A stretch of 64,000 nt of DNA. Origin: Kitasatospora sp. NBC_01246 (GTDB lineage: Bacteria; Actinomycetota; Actinomycetes; Streptomycetales; Streptomycetaceae). The notes beneath the pieces were generated by a model. That model had not been told where the DNA came from. It saw nothing but the letters and a program-made list of their open reading frames with translations, and did no database searches. This document shows positions 39,486 to 47,418 of this stretch, one piece after another (positions within the stretch are counted from its first letter, which is position 1; every line of letters begins with the position of its first letter). Location: the NCBI RefSeq assembly GCF_036226505.1, contig NZ_CP108484.1:2108001-2172000 (forward strand), read 5' to 3'. A program made the translations under genes and the position numbers.

Positions 39486-40004
39486 TCAGTGCCGGTCGAT
39501 CTTCCAGGGCATGGTGAGCCCGTACTTCCAGAGGCACCAGGCGCCGATCCCGGCGATCACCGCCAGGCCGATCGCGGTGAGTGTGATGTTGCGGCGGCGG
39601 ACCCTCGGGTCCATCGCCTTCTGCGCCGCCTCGGCCACCTTGCGGCGGGTCCAGCGCAGGGCCAGCTGGGCCCAGACGAACTCGGTGGCCCAGACGCCCA
39701 TACCCAGGAAGATGACCACCCAGCCGGGGCCGGGCAGCGGCAGCATGATCACCCCGGCCACCACCACCGCCAGGCCGACCAGGAAGACGGCCACCTGCCA
39801 GCTCAGGTGCAGCGGCCTGGAGCGCCGGATGAAGTGCGGCGCGCGCGAGCCCAGCGGCCGGCCGCCGTCGGCGCCCGCCGCGTCCTCCGCCCCGTCCCCG
39901 TCCCCGTCCGGCGTGTGTACCCCCGAGTCGTCCGGCACGACCGCATCACCCGTTCTCGTGTTCCCGCCCGCGTTCCCGCGCGCCTTGTCGCTTCGCACAG
40001 TCAT
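39486..40004 (-). CDS. PGPGW (TIGR02611-type) transmembrane protein
   Basis: 172 residues. An acidic, Asp/Gly-rich head (~residues 1-55) is followed by membrane helices: QVAVFLVGLAVVVAGVIMLPLPGPGW, which carries the defining PGPGW motif and runs on as VVIFLGMGVWATEFVWAQ, and a C-terminal helix pair TLTAIGLAVIAGIGAWCLW. The family is widespread in actinobacteria and its function is unknown. No clear ribosome site precedes the ATG, so the mRNA may be leaderless or the start may differ. It is divergent from ssgB across 194 bp. Confidence 0.88.
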   Translation of the reverse strand: MTVRSDKARGNAGGNTRTGDAVVPDDSGVHTPDGDGDGAEDAAGADGGRPLGSRAPHFIRRSRPLHLSWQVAVFLVGLAVVVAGVIMLPLPGPGWVVIFLGMGVWATEFVWAQLALRWTRRKVAEAAQKAMDPRVRRRNITLTAIGLAVIAGIGAWCLWKYGLTMPWKIDRH

Positions 40005-40198
40005 GCCAGGAAACTAACCGAGAAGTGGCCCGGTAATGCCCCGGCGGGCACTCCGTGCCGATTCCGCAATGCGCCGTAAGGGGTACGACTCGGCCCCGAA
40101 TCGGGACAGAGGGGTTTACATCGGTCGTGGAGGTGGGATGGTCCGTTCGCCGACGTGCGATTCCCCGAGCGCACACTGAGCGAAAGGCCATGGCGCTT

Positions 40199-40612
40199 AT
40201 GAACACCACGGTCAGCTGCGAGCTGCACCTGCGCCTCATCGTGTCCAGCGAGTCCTCACTGCCCGTCCCAGCGGGCCTGCGCTACGACACCGCCGACCCC
40301 TATGCCGTGCACGCCACGTTCCACACCGGCGCCGACGAGACGGTGGAGTGGGTGTTCGCCCGAGATCTCCTTGCGGAGGGGCTGCATCGACCCACCGGCA
40401 CCGGCGACGTCCGGGTCTGGCCCTCGCGCAGTCACGGGCAAGGGGTGGTCTGCATCGCGCTGAGCTCTCCGGAAGGAGAAGCCCTGCTGGAGGCCCCGGC
40501 CCGAGCGCTTGAGTCGTTTCTCAAGCGCACGGACGCCGCCGTGCCGCCCGGCACCGAACACCGTCACTTCGACCTCGACCGGGAGCTGTCCCACATCCTC
40601 GCCGAAAGCTGA
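40199..40612 (+). CDS. ssgB: sporulation and cell-division protein SsgB
   Basis: A 137-residue SsgA-like protein. The sequence from NTTVSCELHLRL through VVCIALSSPEGEALLEAP to the end matches my memory of S. coelicolor SsgB almost residue for residue. SsgB recruits FtsZ to future septum sites in aerial hyphae and is a hallmark of sporulating actinomycetes. The ATG chosen gives the canonical 137 residues; an ATG three codons earlier lies two bases after a GAAAGG and is an alternative. The start region could carry a sigma-H-type promoter (GTTT at 40114 and GGGATG at 40135), but the spacing is one or two bases too long. Confidence 0.97.
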   Translation: MNTTVSCELHLRLIVSSESSLPVPAGLRYDTADPYAVHATFHTGADETVEWVFARDLLAEGLHRPTGTGDVRVWPSRSHGQGVVCIALSSPEGEALLEAPARALESFLKRTDAAVPPGTEHRHFDLDRELSHILAES

Positions 40613-40632
40613 CCCCGACCGGAGGCGGTCAC

Positions 40633-40651
40633 GCCCCGCCGTCGGCGGGGC
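40633..40651 (+). terminator. ssgB terminator
   Basis: An 8-bp perfect GC stem (GCCCCGCC with GGCGGGGC) and a GTC loop, 21 bases after the ssgB stop. Confidence 0.55.
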
Positions 40652-40777
40652 CGTAACCCCCTGCTGTCACCGCTGCCGTCCTACTCGGGGGCACGGCAGC
40701 ACGACTCAGCCGCGCACGACGCGGACTCGGGGCCGGTGAAACGGTCCGCCCCCACCGGGGCGCGCCCCAGCACCGCA

Positions 40778-40835
40778 GGCGCCCGGCACTGGAGCCGGCC
40801 ATCCGTACGGGTGGCCGGCCTCGCTGCCGGGCGCC
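40778..40835. other. large stacked hairpin structure upstream of the CGNR gene
   Basis: Outer helix: GGCGCCCGGCA pairs with TGCCGGGCGCC (11 bp). Inner helix: GCCGGCCA, a T-G wobble and CC pair with the matching right arm around a GTAC loop (11 bp). A symmetric 5-by-5 internal loop lies between them. Total length is 58 nt, with one common centre. It could be an RNA element, an attenuator or a protein-binding site; it is not next to a stop codon. Confidence 0.4.
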
Positions 40836-41018
40836 GCTGTTTCCCGGCGGCGGGTGATCGGACTTCGCGGGTCCGCGACACGACCACCCGCACGCCCCGT
40901 CGCAATCCGTACACGCCTTCGACCGAAGCGGCGGCCCGCCGCTGCGGGGCCCGGTAAGGTCTGAGACTGACCGTAGACGCGGGGTGCCGACGGCCCCCTC
41001 CGCGCGAGGAGCCCCCAC

Positions 41019-41588
41019 GTGCTGATCACCCATGACACCGAGTGCGCGCTGAGCATCCTCGTCGAGCTGCTCAACACGGCGCCCGAGGTGTGCGGCAGCG
41101 AGCTGCTGCCCGACGTGGCCGCGCTGGACGCCTTCGTGGTCCGCCAGGAGATCAGCGAGATCGACTCGCTGGCCGAGGACGACCTGCGCAAGGTGCAGGA
41201 GCTGCGCACCCGGCTGCGGGAGGTGTTCGGCACCGAGTCCACGGCGGAGGCCGCCGAGCTGGTCAACGCGCTGGTCGCGGCCGCCGGCACCACGCCCCGG
41301 CTCACCAACCACGACCACCACGGCTGGCACATCCACTACTTCGCCCCGCACGCCGCGCTGCACGACCACCTGGCGGCCGAGCTGGGCATGGCGCTGGCGT
41401 TCATCCTCACGGCGGGCGAGCGCGAGCGGCTGCGCCGCTGCGAGGCGCCGGACTGCGCCCGCGTCTTCGTCGACCTCTCCCGTAACCGGTCCCGGCGCTA
41501 CTGCGACAGCCGGACCTGCGGGAACCGGCTGCACGTCGCCGCCTACCGGGCGCGCCAGCGCTCGGCGGAGGCCGTGCCCTCCGCCTGA
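41019..41588 (+). CDS. CGNR zinc-finger protein (ABATE domain)
   Basis: 189 residues. The C-terminal CGNR zinc finger is intact: CEAPDCARVFVDLSRNRSRRYCDSRTCGNRLHVAAYRAR, two pairs of cysteines and the namesake CGNR. The N-terminal ~140 residues are the ABATE domain typical of this family, thought to bind a ligand. Such proteins are believed to be stress-linked transcriptional regulators, but the targets are unknown. The GTG start has GAGGAG seven bases upstream. A long upstream region with a strong hairpin might regulate it. Confidence 0.9.
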   Translation: MLITHDTECALSILVELLNTAPEVCGSELLPDVAALDAFVVRQEISEIDSLAEDDLRKVQELRTRLREVFGTESTAEAAELVNALVAAAGTTPRLTNHDHHGWHIHYFAPHAALHDHLAAELGMALAFILTAGERERLRRCEAPDCARVFVDLSRNRSRRYCDSRTCGNRLHVAAYRARQRSAEAVPSA

Positions 41589-41623
41589 GCGCTCACCGGC
41601 CCCCGCTCGCCGGACCGCCGCGT

Positions 41624-42115
41624 TCAGATGCCGCGGCGGCGCAGGATCTCCTCGATGTCGGCGAAGTCGCCGAGGCCGTCGTCCCGGTTGCCCGCCTTCG
41701 GCGCGGTGCTCCTGGGAGCGGCGGCCTTCGGGGCGGCGGAGGGCCGGCCGGCCGGTGCACCGGTGACGGCGGCCCGTCCCGGGGCGGGCCCGGCGGCGGC
41801 CGGCGCGGAGCCGGTGGCGTCCACCGCGCGGCGGCGGCCCGCCCAGCGGGTGGTGACCAGCAGGGCGGCCGACACCGCGAGCAGCGCGATGCCCGTCCAG
41901 ACCCGGGGGTCGAACACCAGCTTGGTCGCCCAGTCGGCGAGCTCGCTGCCGATCGTGCGCGCCACCGGGAAGAGACCGGTCAGGTAGAGGCCGGCCGGCA
42001 GCAGCGCCACGGCGAACCAGCGGGTCGCGGAGAGGTAGCGCCGACGGTAGGCGCGCAGGCCCGCGACGGCCACGCCCGCGGCGGTGAGCACGAAGGAGAC
42101 CGTCGCCGTCAGCAC
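41624..42115 (-). CDS. small membrane protein with two to four helices
   Basis: 163 residues; family not recognised. Hydrophobic segments are TATVSFVLTAAGVAVAGL, WFAVALLPAGLYLTGLF and VWTGIALLAVSAALLVTT. A low-complexity Ala/Pro linker (~residues 100-140) leads to an acidic tail with DFADIEEILRRRGI, a short helix that might bind a partner. The start is GTG. It is divergent from the DsbA-like gene across 119 bases and converges with the CGNR gene. I recall similar cellulose-synthase-like small membrane proteins in Streptomyces, but I cannot assign a function. Confidence 0.75.
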   Translation of the reverse strand: MLTATVSFVLTAAGVAVAGLRAYRRRYLSATRWFAVALLPAGLYLTGLFPVARTIGSELADWATKLVFDPRVWTGIALLAVSAALLVTTRWAGRRRAVDATGSAPAAAGPAPGRAAVTGAPAGRPSAAPKAAAPRSTAPKAGNRDDGLGDFADIEEILRRRGI

Positions 42116-42234
42116 GGCGGCACTCCGTCACGTCCAGTTGTCCTCGTCATCGGGTCGGACCTCCCGTCGCTTCCGGCCGGCGCCCGGGCACACCGCCGGG
42201 ACGGCGCGGTGCCCACTAGTGGAACACTGGGGGC

Positions 42235-42735
42235 ATGATCGAAGGTTCCCTCCCCCGTCTCGAGTTCTGGTGCGAGCTCCAGTGCCCGGACTGCCGCACC
42301 GCCCTGGACGACGTCCGGGCGCTGCGCGAGCAGTACGGTGACGCGCTCGTCGTCGAGTTGCGCCACTTCCCGCTGGAGAAGCACAAGCACGCGTACGCCG
42401 CGGCGCAGGCCGCCGAGGAGGCGTTCGCCCAGGGCCTGGGGTGGCCGTACGTGGAGGCCCTGCTGGAGCGGGTCGACGACCTGGCGGCTCGCGGCGAGGA
42501 GGTGCTGCTGGAGGTGGCCCGTGCCGTGGGAGTGGATGCCGAGGAGGTCGACACCGCGCTGGTCGACGGCCGGCACACGCTGATCGTGGACGCCGACCAG
42601 GCCGAGGGGAAGGCGATCGGGGTGCGGGGCACCCCGACGTATGTGATCGGCGGGAAGCGGCTGGACGGCGGGCAGAGCCAGGACGGCCTGCGGGACCGGA
42701 TCGTCGCCGTCATCGAGGCGGCGAAGGCGTCCTGA
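42235..42735 (+). CDS. DsbA-family thioredoxin-fold protein
   Basis: 166 residues. The active-site-like CPDC (residues 17-20, with an extra Cys13) follows the first strand LEFWCELQ, and the cis-proline loop GVRGTPTYVIGGKRLDG is intact. There is no signal peptide, so it is probably a cytoplasmic disulfide oxidoreductase of the DsbA/FrnE type or a glutathione-S-transferase-like relative. The ATG follows a run of G. A perfect CCACTAGTGG palindrome sits 12 bases upstream of the start and may be an operator. It is seven bases from the convergent acetyltransferase stop. Confidence 0.85.
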   Translation: MIEGSLPRLEFWCELQCPDCRTALDDVRALREQYGDALVVELRHFPLEKHKHAYAAAQAAEEAFAQGLGWPYVEALLERVDDLAARGEEVLLEVARAVGVDAEEVDTALVDGRHTLIVDADQAEGKAIGVRGTPTYVIGGKRLDGGQSQDGLRDRIVAVIEAAKAS

Positions 42736-42742
42736 CGCCAGG

Positions 42743-43582
42743 TCAGGTAAGCGGCTTGCCGTAGACCCGGTTGGTGACCCGGTAGCCGAGCGACTCGTAG
42801 AGCCGGATCGCGACCGCGTTCCCGGTGAACACGTTGAGCCCGAGGTCCCTCACACCGGCGGCCAGGCACTCGCGTTCGGCGAGCAGCATCAGCGAGCGGC
42901 CGTGGCCGGCGCCCCGGTGGGCCTCGGCCACCTCGACGACCATCACCCAGGCGAGCGGGGCGCCGTCGGGCAGGTCCCGGACCCGCAGGGCAAGCCAGAG
43001 CGAGCCCAGCGGGTCCGGCGCGTCCCCGTAGAGCCGGCGCAGGGCCACGCCGGGGCTGTCGGCGCCCTGCGGCAGCAGGGACTGGTGGTCGGCGTCCGAC
43101 TTGGCGCGGGCCTGCTCGGCGCCGAGGCCGGAGGAGACCAGGTCGGACAGATAGCCCTCCTTGGCGTCGGCCAGCCACCCGGGGAAGGCCTCGGCGTCGA
43201 TCCGGCGCGCGGCGACGCCGGCCGGGAGCGCGGGCGGGGCGGCGAGCCGCTTGGCCATGTTCCGCATCCGCTCGGTGTAGCCGAGGGCGACGGCGAGGCC
43301 GCGGGCGGCCGGCGCCGCCTCGGGGACGTCGGCGTCGACCCGGGTGCAGCCCCAGCCGCGGAGCACCTCCTCGGCCGCGAGCGCACCGAAGGTGCCGCGC
43401 CCCCGGCCGCGCCCCTCGTGCACCTCCAACTCCGATATCTCACCCCAGAGTTGATTGCCGCGGCGAATGGCGGTGGTGCGCAGCGCGCCGACCGGGCGGC
43501 CGTTGGCGCAGATCTGCCAGCGTCTGGTGCGGCCGCCGGCGGCGGGTGACTCCGGCCCCTCGGGGCGCAGCGTGGTGGTCAT
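42743..43582 (-). CDS. tandem GNAT-domain N-acetyltransferase
   Basis: 279 residues made of two GNAT folds. The N-terminal one has VHEGRGRGRGTFGALAAEEVLRGWG and the C-terminal one WVMVVEVAEAHRGAGHGRSLMLLAERE, the latter a textbook R-G-x-G-x-G/S acetyl-CoA loop, followed by GLNVFTGNAVAIRLYESLGYR. Only the C-terminal copy has a fully standard acetyl-CoA motif. Similar double-domain enzymes acetylate peptides, antibiotics or tRNA-derived metabolites elsewhere; the substrate here is unknown. The ATG has GAAGGGA upstream. Confidence 0.88.
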   Translation of the reverse strand: MTTTLRPEGPESPAAGGRTRRWQICANGRPVGALRTTAIRRGNQLWGEISELEVHEGRGRGRGTFGALAAEEVLRGWGCTRVDADVPEAAPAARGLAVALGYTERMRNMAKRLAAPPALPAGVAARRIDAEAFPGWLADAKEGYLSDLVSSGLGAEQARAKSDADHQSLLPQGADSPGVALRRLYGDAPDPLGSLWLALRVRDLPDGAPLAWVMVVEVAEAHRGAGHGRSLMLLAERECLAAGVRDLGLNVFTGNAVAIRLYESLGYRVTNRVYGKPLT

Positions 43583-43660
43583 GTCGTGGTCCCTTCCCCG
43601 CCGCCCGGGTGTTCTATCCGCCGGGGGGCCGCGAGGAGTCCGGGGCCGGTGTGGTGGGGC

Positions 43661-44491
43661 TCAGGGGTCGAGGTCGTCGCCGCTGCGCTCGGTGAAGACG
43701 GCCAGGGCCTTGGTGGTGACGGGGCCCGGTCCGGCGAGTTCACGGTCGTCGATCCGGGTGACGGCCTGGACGTCGCGCAGGGTGGAGGTCAGGAAGATCT
43801 CGTCGGCCTCCCGGAGCACGTCCAGCGGCAGGTCCGTCTCCTCGGCGCCGCACCAGTCGACGACGAGCTGCCGGGTGATGCCGGCCAGGCAGCCGGAGGC
43901 GAGGGTGGGGGTGAGCAGGCGGCCGCCGAGGACGACGAAGACGTTGGAGCCGGTGCCCTCGCAGAGCTGCCCGGCGGTGTTGGCGAACAGGGCTTCGGAG
44001 GCCTGGGCGCGGTGGGCGGCGGCGAGCGCGACGACGTTCTCGGCGTAGGAGGTGGTCTTGAGGCCGGCGACGGCGCTGTGCTCGTTGCGGCGCCACGGGA
44101 CGGTGGCGGCGGCGGTGGTGTCGGGGCGGCGGGCGGCGGTGCCGAGGGAGACGACCAGGGTGGGGGCGTCCTGGCCGCGCTCCGAGCCGAGCGGGGCGAT
44201 GCCGCCGGTGTAGGTGAGGCGCAGGCGGCCCAGGGGCATCGGGTTGGCGGCCAGCACCTGGGCGCAGGCTTCGCGGACCAGGTCGTGGTCGGGGTCGGGC
44301 AGGCCGAGGCCGCGGGCGGAGCGGGTGAGCCGGTCGAGGTGGCGGGTGACGGCGAAGGCCCGGCCGTCGACGGCCTTCATCGTCTCGAAGACGCCGTCGC
44401 CGGTGGTGAGGCCGTGGTCGAGGACGGACAGGGCGGCGTCGGCGGAGTCGACGAGTGACCCGTTGACCCAGCTCGTGGTGGGGTGCTGCAT
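43661..44491 (-). CDS. pabC: aminotransferase class IV / aminodeoxychorismate lyase
   Basis: 276 residues. A fold-type IV PLP enzyme; the PLP lysine is in GLKTTSYAENVVALAAA, and the phosphate-binding block TGSNVFVVLGGRLLTPTLASGCLAGITRQL is intact. The family includes branched-chain aminotransferases and aminodeoxychorismate lyase, which releases 4-aminobenzoate and pyruvate. Its place 76 bases after a chorismate-binding gene on the same strand favours the folate (pabC) role. The ATG has GAGGAG upstream. Confidence 0.88.
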   Translation of the reverse strand: MQHPTTSWVNGSLVDSADAALSVLDHGLTTGDGVFETMKAVDGRAFAVTRHLDRLTRSARGLGLPDPDHDLVREACAQVLAANPMPLGRLRLTYTGGIAPLGSERGQDAPTLVVSLGTAARRPDTTAAATVPWRRNEHSAVAGLKTTSYAENVVALAAAHRAQASEALFANTAGQLCEGTGSNVFVVLGGRLLTPTLASGCLAGITRQLVVDWCGAEETDLPLDVLREADEIFLTSTLRDVQAVTRIDDRELAGPGPVTTKALAVFTERSGDDLDP

Positions 44492-44567
44492 CGAGGGCTG
44501 CTCCTCAAGGCGGTTGCGCGGTGCGGTGAGCCTGGGTCGGTGGTGGCCCGGGGGTGTGCGTCCCGCT

Positions 44568-45617
44568 TCAGTCGGTTGCGGTGCCCGACGCTATCGCGAC
44601 CAGGCGGGCGGCCTTCAGTTCGGTTTCCGCCCACTCGCGCGCCGGGTCGGAGCCCCAGGTGATGCCCGCGCCGGTGCCGAAGCGCAGCACGGGTGCGCCG
44701 GGGTCGGTCCGGTCGATCCAGAACGTGCGGATGCCGACGGCGAGTTCGCTCTCACCGCGGTCGGCGTCGACCCAGCCGACGGCTCCGCAGTAGGGGCCGC
44801 GCGGGGCGGTCTCCAGGGCGTCGATGATCCGCAGGGCGCTGGACTTGGGGGCGCCGGTGACGGAGCCGGGCGGGAAGGTCGCGCCGAGGAGTTCGGGCCA
44901 GCCGGCCTCCGGGCGCAGGGTGCCCTGGACGGTGGAGACCAGGTGGACGAGGCCGGGGTGCTTCTCGACGACGCAGAGGTCGGGGACGGTGACGGTGCCG
45001 GTCTCGCACACCCGGCCGAGGTCGTTGCGGACCAGGTCGACGATCATCACGTTCTCGGCGTGGTCCTTCTCCAGCAGGTCGGCCTCGGTGCGGCCGGTGC
45101 CCTTGATCGGGCCGGAGGAGACGGTGCGGCCGTCGCGGCGCAGGTAGAGCTCGGGCGAGGCCGTCGCGATCTCGACGCCGTGTCCGGGCAACCGGACGGT
45201 GCCCGCGTAGGGGGCGGGGTTCCCCTGTGCGAGCAGACCGGTGAGGGCGTCGATGTCGGTGCGGTCCCGGTCCGGCAGCGGCGCGGAGAGGACGCGGCAG
45301 AGGTTGGCCTGGTAGACCTCGCCGGCCGCGATGTGGTCGCGGATGCGGCGGACGCCGGCCTCGTAGGCGGCGCGGTCCAGGGAGCTGTGCCAGCTGTCGG
45401 CGGCCGGGCCGAGCCAGCCCGCGCCGGACGGGGGCGCGGGGGCGGGGCGGACGTCGTCGAAGCGGGCGCAGGTGAGGCGGCCCTCGAAGTCGTGGACGAC
45501 GGCCCAGAAGCCGGCGGAGTCGAGGGCGGCCGGGTCCGAGGTGACGTCGCGCAGCCCGGTGGCGAGGCGGCCGCCGAAGCGGGCGAGCGGGCTGTGGGGG
45601 ACGGGCTGGCCGGACAC
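44568..45617 (-). CDS. pabB: chorismate-binding enzyme, aminodeoxychorismate synthase component I
   Basis: 349 residues. The core is TrpE/PabB: AAGEVYQANLCRVLSA, PELYLRRDGRTVSSGPIKGTGRT, ENVMIVDLVRNDLGRVC, TFPPGSVTGAPKSSALRIID and the final GTGAGITWGSDPAREWAETELKA. It is shorter than full-length PabB/TrpE (about 450-500), lacking much of the N-terminal half. It makes aminodeoxychorismate with an amidotransferase partner, or could be an isochorismate-type relative. Pairing with pabC favours PABA for folate. The GTG has AGGAG five bases upstream; the open frame above it is not coding in style. Confidence 0.85.
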   Translation of the reverse strand: MSGQPVPHSPLARFGGRLATGLRDVTSDPAALDSAGFWAVVHDFEGRLTCARFDDVRPAPAPPSGAGWLGPAADSWHSSLDRAAYEAGVRRIRDHIAAGEVYQANLCRVLSAPLPDRDRTDIDALTGLLAQGNPAPYAGTVRLPGHGVEIATASPELYLRRDGRTVSSGPIKGTGRTEADLLEKDHAENVMIVDLVRNDLGRVCETGTVTVPDLCVVEKHPGLVHLVSTVQGTLRPEAGWPELLGATFPPGSVTGAPKSSALRIIDALETAPRGPYCGAVGWVDADRGESELAVGIRTFWIDRTDPGAPVLRFGTGAGITWGSDPAREWAETELKAARLVAIASGTATD

Positions 45618-45934
45618 GGTTCTCCTGCGCGGGCTGGTGGGGCTGCGGTGCCTGAAGTGTAGGTCGGGGGCGCGGGCGGGGGTCGGGCCGCCGCAGGGGG
45701 CGTGAGCAGGTGCGGGCGTCGCGCGGGTGTGCGCCGGGTGGCCGGCGGCTGACCGGCGGGTGCGCCGCAGGTGGGGGCGGTGGCCACCCGGAACGGCTGA
45801 CGGGGCGGCACCCCGGGGGGACCGCCGCGGCACGCTGCGGGAACGGATTTTTAGCTGGCCCGGGAATCCGCTAGAGTTCAACACGTCGCCAGGGAGCGCA
45901 GCCGCACAAAAGCGGTGAGGCCCCCGGGAGACAG
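45618..45934. promoter_or_regulatory. intergenic region upstream of pabB and the tRNA array
   Basis: 317 bp that must carry the divergent promoters of pabB (minus) and the tRNA genes (plus). For the plus strand, TTTTAG (45849-45854) and TAGAGT (45872-45877) are 17 bases apart, a plausible promoter. The remainder is GC-rich and unremarkable. Confidence 0.45.
45849..45877 (+). promoter_or_regulatory. candidate promoter of the tRNA-Gly/Cys/Val array
   Basis: TTTTAG and TAGAGT with 17-base spacing; transcription would start about 50 bases before tRNA-Gly. The -10 is good (TAnnnT), the -35 weak. Confidence 0.4.
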
Positions 45935-46007
45935 GCGGACGTGGCTCAGTTGGTAGAGCATCACCTTGCCAAGGTGAGGGTCGCGAGTTCGAATCTCGTC
46001 GTCCGCT
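45935..46007 (+). tRNA. tRNA-Gly (anticodon GCC)
   Basis: A 73-nt cloverleaf: acceptor GCGGACG/CGTCCGC, D-arm GCTCAGTTGGTAGAGC, anticodon loop TTGCCAA and T-arm GAGTTCGAATCTC, discriminator T. CCA is not encoded. Confidence 0.97.
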
Positions 46008-46047
46008 CGATGGAGAACAGTGTAAGATCGTTCTTCGAGTGTTGCCT

Positions 46048-46121
46048 GGTGGAGTGGCCGAGAGGCGAGGCAACGGCCTGCAAAGCCGTCTACACGGGTT
46101 CAAATCCCGTCTCCACCTCCA
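46048..46121 (+). tRNA. tRNA-Cys (anticodon GCA)
   Basis: A cloverleaf with acceptor GGTGGAG/CTCCACC, anticodon arm ACGGC-CTGCAAA-GCCGT (GCA), T-arm CGGGTTCAAATCCCG, discriminator T. CCA is encoded, unlike in the neighbouring tRNAs. Confidence 0.97.
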
Positions 46122-46155
46122 AGAGGTACGACCGGTTCGACCGGGCGACCTCCCC

Positions 46156-46227
<72 letters not shown>

Positions 46228-46268
46228 CGTCGGATCCTTCGGGGTCTGCTGCAGGACCGCCACACCAG

Positions 46269-46340
<72 letters not shown>

Positions 46341-46381
46341 CGTCGGGCCCTTCGGGGTCTGCTGCAGGACCGCCACACCAG

Positions 46382-46453
<72 letters not shown>

Positions 46454-46461
46454 CAGTAATC

Positions 46462-46497
46462 GGCCGGGGCCGTGATCCATGGATCACGGCCCCGGCC
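46462..46497. terminator. terminator of the tRNA array
   Basis: A perfect 17-bp stem (GGCCGGGGCCGTGATCC with its complement) around an AT centre, eight bases after the last tRNA. Confidence 0.85.
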
Positions 46498-46778
46498 TTC
46501 TGCGTTTCCGGGACCGCTGTCGCGGCCGGCGTGACTGCCGTTCCGCAGCGGGCCTTGGGGCCCGGGAAACGAAGAAGAGCCGTGTACGGACGCCCTCACC
46601 GACGTCCGTACACGGCATCTCCGCCTGCCGGGGTGCTCTGCGCACCGCTCCCGCCCGTCCGCGGGTCAACGCGGTGCGCGGCCTTCCCCGGCGGCACTGG
46701 CTCCCCGTCCCCAGGGGATCAGTGCCCGTTCAGTGGCCGGCCGGGCAGGTGCGCCGGCCGGGATCACGGGTCGATCGG
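46498..46778. other. intergenic region between the tRNA array and a small membrane gene
   Basis: About 280 bp with no supported gene. It contains the hairpin at 46579-46616 and otherwise looks unremarkable. Confidence 0.5.
46579..46616. terminator. hairpin downstream of the small membrane protein
   Basis: A 14-bp perfect stem (GCCGTGTACGGACG with its complement) and a 10-base loop. On the minus strand it lies about 160 bases after the small gene; it may also back up the tRNA terminator. Confidence 0.6.
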
Positions 46779-46976
46779 TCAGTGGGTGATCAGTTCGGCG
46801 ACGGCCTGCGCCTGGTTCGCCATCTGCTCCCAGCCCCCGAAGAGGATGACCAGCAGCACGGCGCAGGGCAGGGCGATCGCCAGCGCCACCGCCGGGTGCC
46901 TGGTCGGCTCCGCGGCCTGGCGCTGGGTGAAGGCCGGCCGACGGCGGCGGGGCGACCCCGTGAGCTGCGATGCCAT
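46779..46976 (-). CDS. small single-pass membrane protein
   Basis: 65 residues: a basic N-terminal part (SPRRRRPAFTQRQ), one membrane helix (HPAVALAIALPCAVLLVILFGGW) and a short hydrophilic end. It is short, but the ATG has AGGAG seven bases before it and codon use is typical. I do not recognise a family; such small membrane proteins are common in Streptomyces. It has no obvious partner in the neighbourhood. Confidence 0.6.
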   Translation of the reverse strand: MASQLTGSPRRRRPAFTQRQAAEPTRHPAVALAIALPCAVLLVILFGGWEQMANQAQAVAELITH

Positions 46977-47418
46977 GCCCTCACTCCTGATTCCTGCGCC
47001 GCTCTGGTCGTGCGCTGCTCGTGCCGACCGACGGGTCTAAGTGGACGCGGTGGACGGCTTACCTCGGGGGACGAGCTCCCCGTCCACCGCTGAGGACAAC
47101 GCTATGGCCCGAGGGGGTGGTCGGACGTCATGCCGTCGTACTGTTCTCCGGGCATCCCCGAGGATGACGCTCCGACTTGAGGACTACTACCGAAGGGGGA
47201 GAGTCCCTCCACCGGACCCCCGGGGGAACCCTGAGAGCCGACCCCGAGAAACGCTCCCGCCACCGCGCGCGCGACTGTCAGTGCAAGATCGGACAATCGC
47301 ACGGAGGGTTCAGGTGTTGCGTATCAGCACACCGCAGCAGGCAGTCCGTAAGCTGTGCCCGACAGGAACTGACGATGCCCCAACCGACGGGGCCTCATCC
47401 ACAGGCTGACGGGGAACG
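46977..47418. other. intergenic region upstream of the Ser/Thr kinase
   Basis: 442 bp, no supported gene; open frames here lack ribosome sites and known sequence. It carries the promoters of the small membrane gene (minus) and the kinase (plus), and an inverted repeat at 47047-47100. I could not identify a convincing hexamer pair. Confidence 0.5.
47047..47100. repeat. inverted repeat upstream of the kinase gene
   Basis: GCGGTGGACGG pairs with CCGTCCACCGC (11 bp perfect) across a 32-base centre that has a smaller GGGG/CCCC pairing. It could be a regulator site or part of a leader. Confidence 0.4.

Larger units (their letters stand above)
40613..41018. other. long intergenic region between ssgB and the CGNR gene
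   Basis: 406 bp with no supported gene; open frames on the minus strand have no ribosome site. It contains a small terminator at 40633-40651 and a large two-helix structure at 40778-40835. A TAAGGT hexamer near 40955 may be a -10 for the downstream gene, but I see no -35 at proper distance. Confidence 0.6.
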
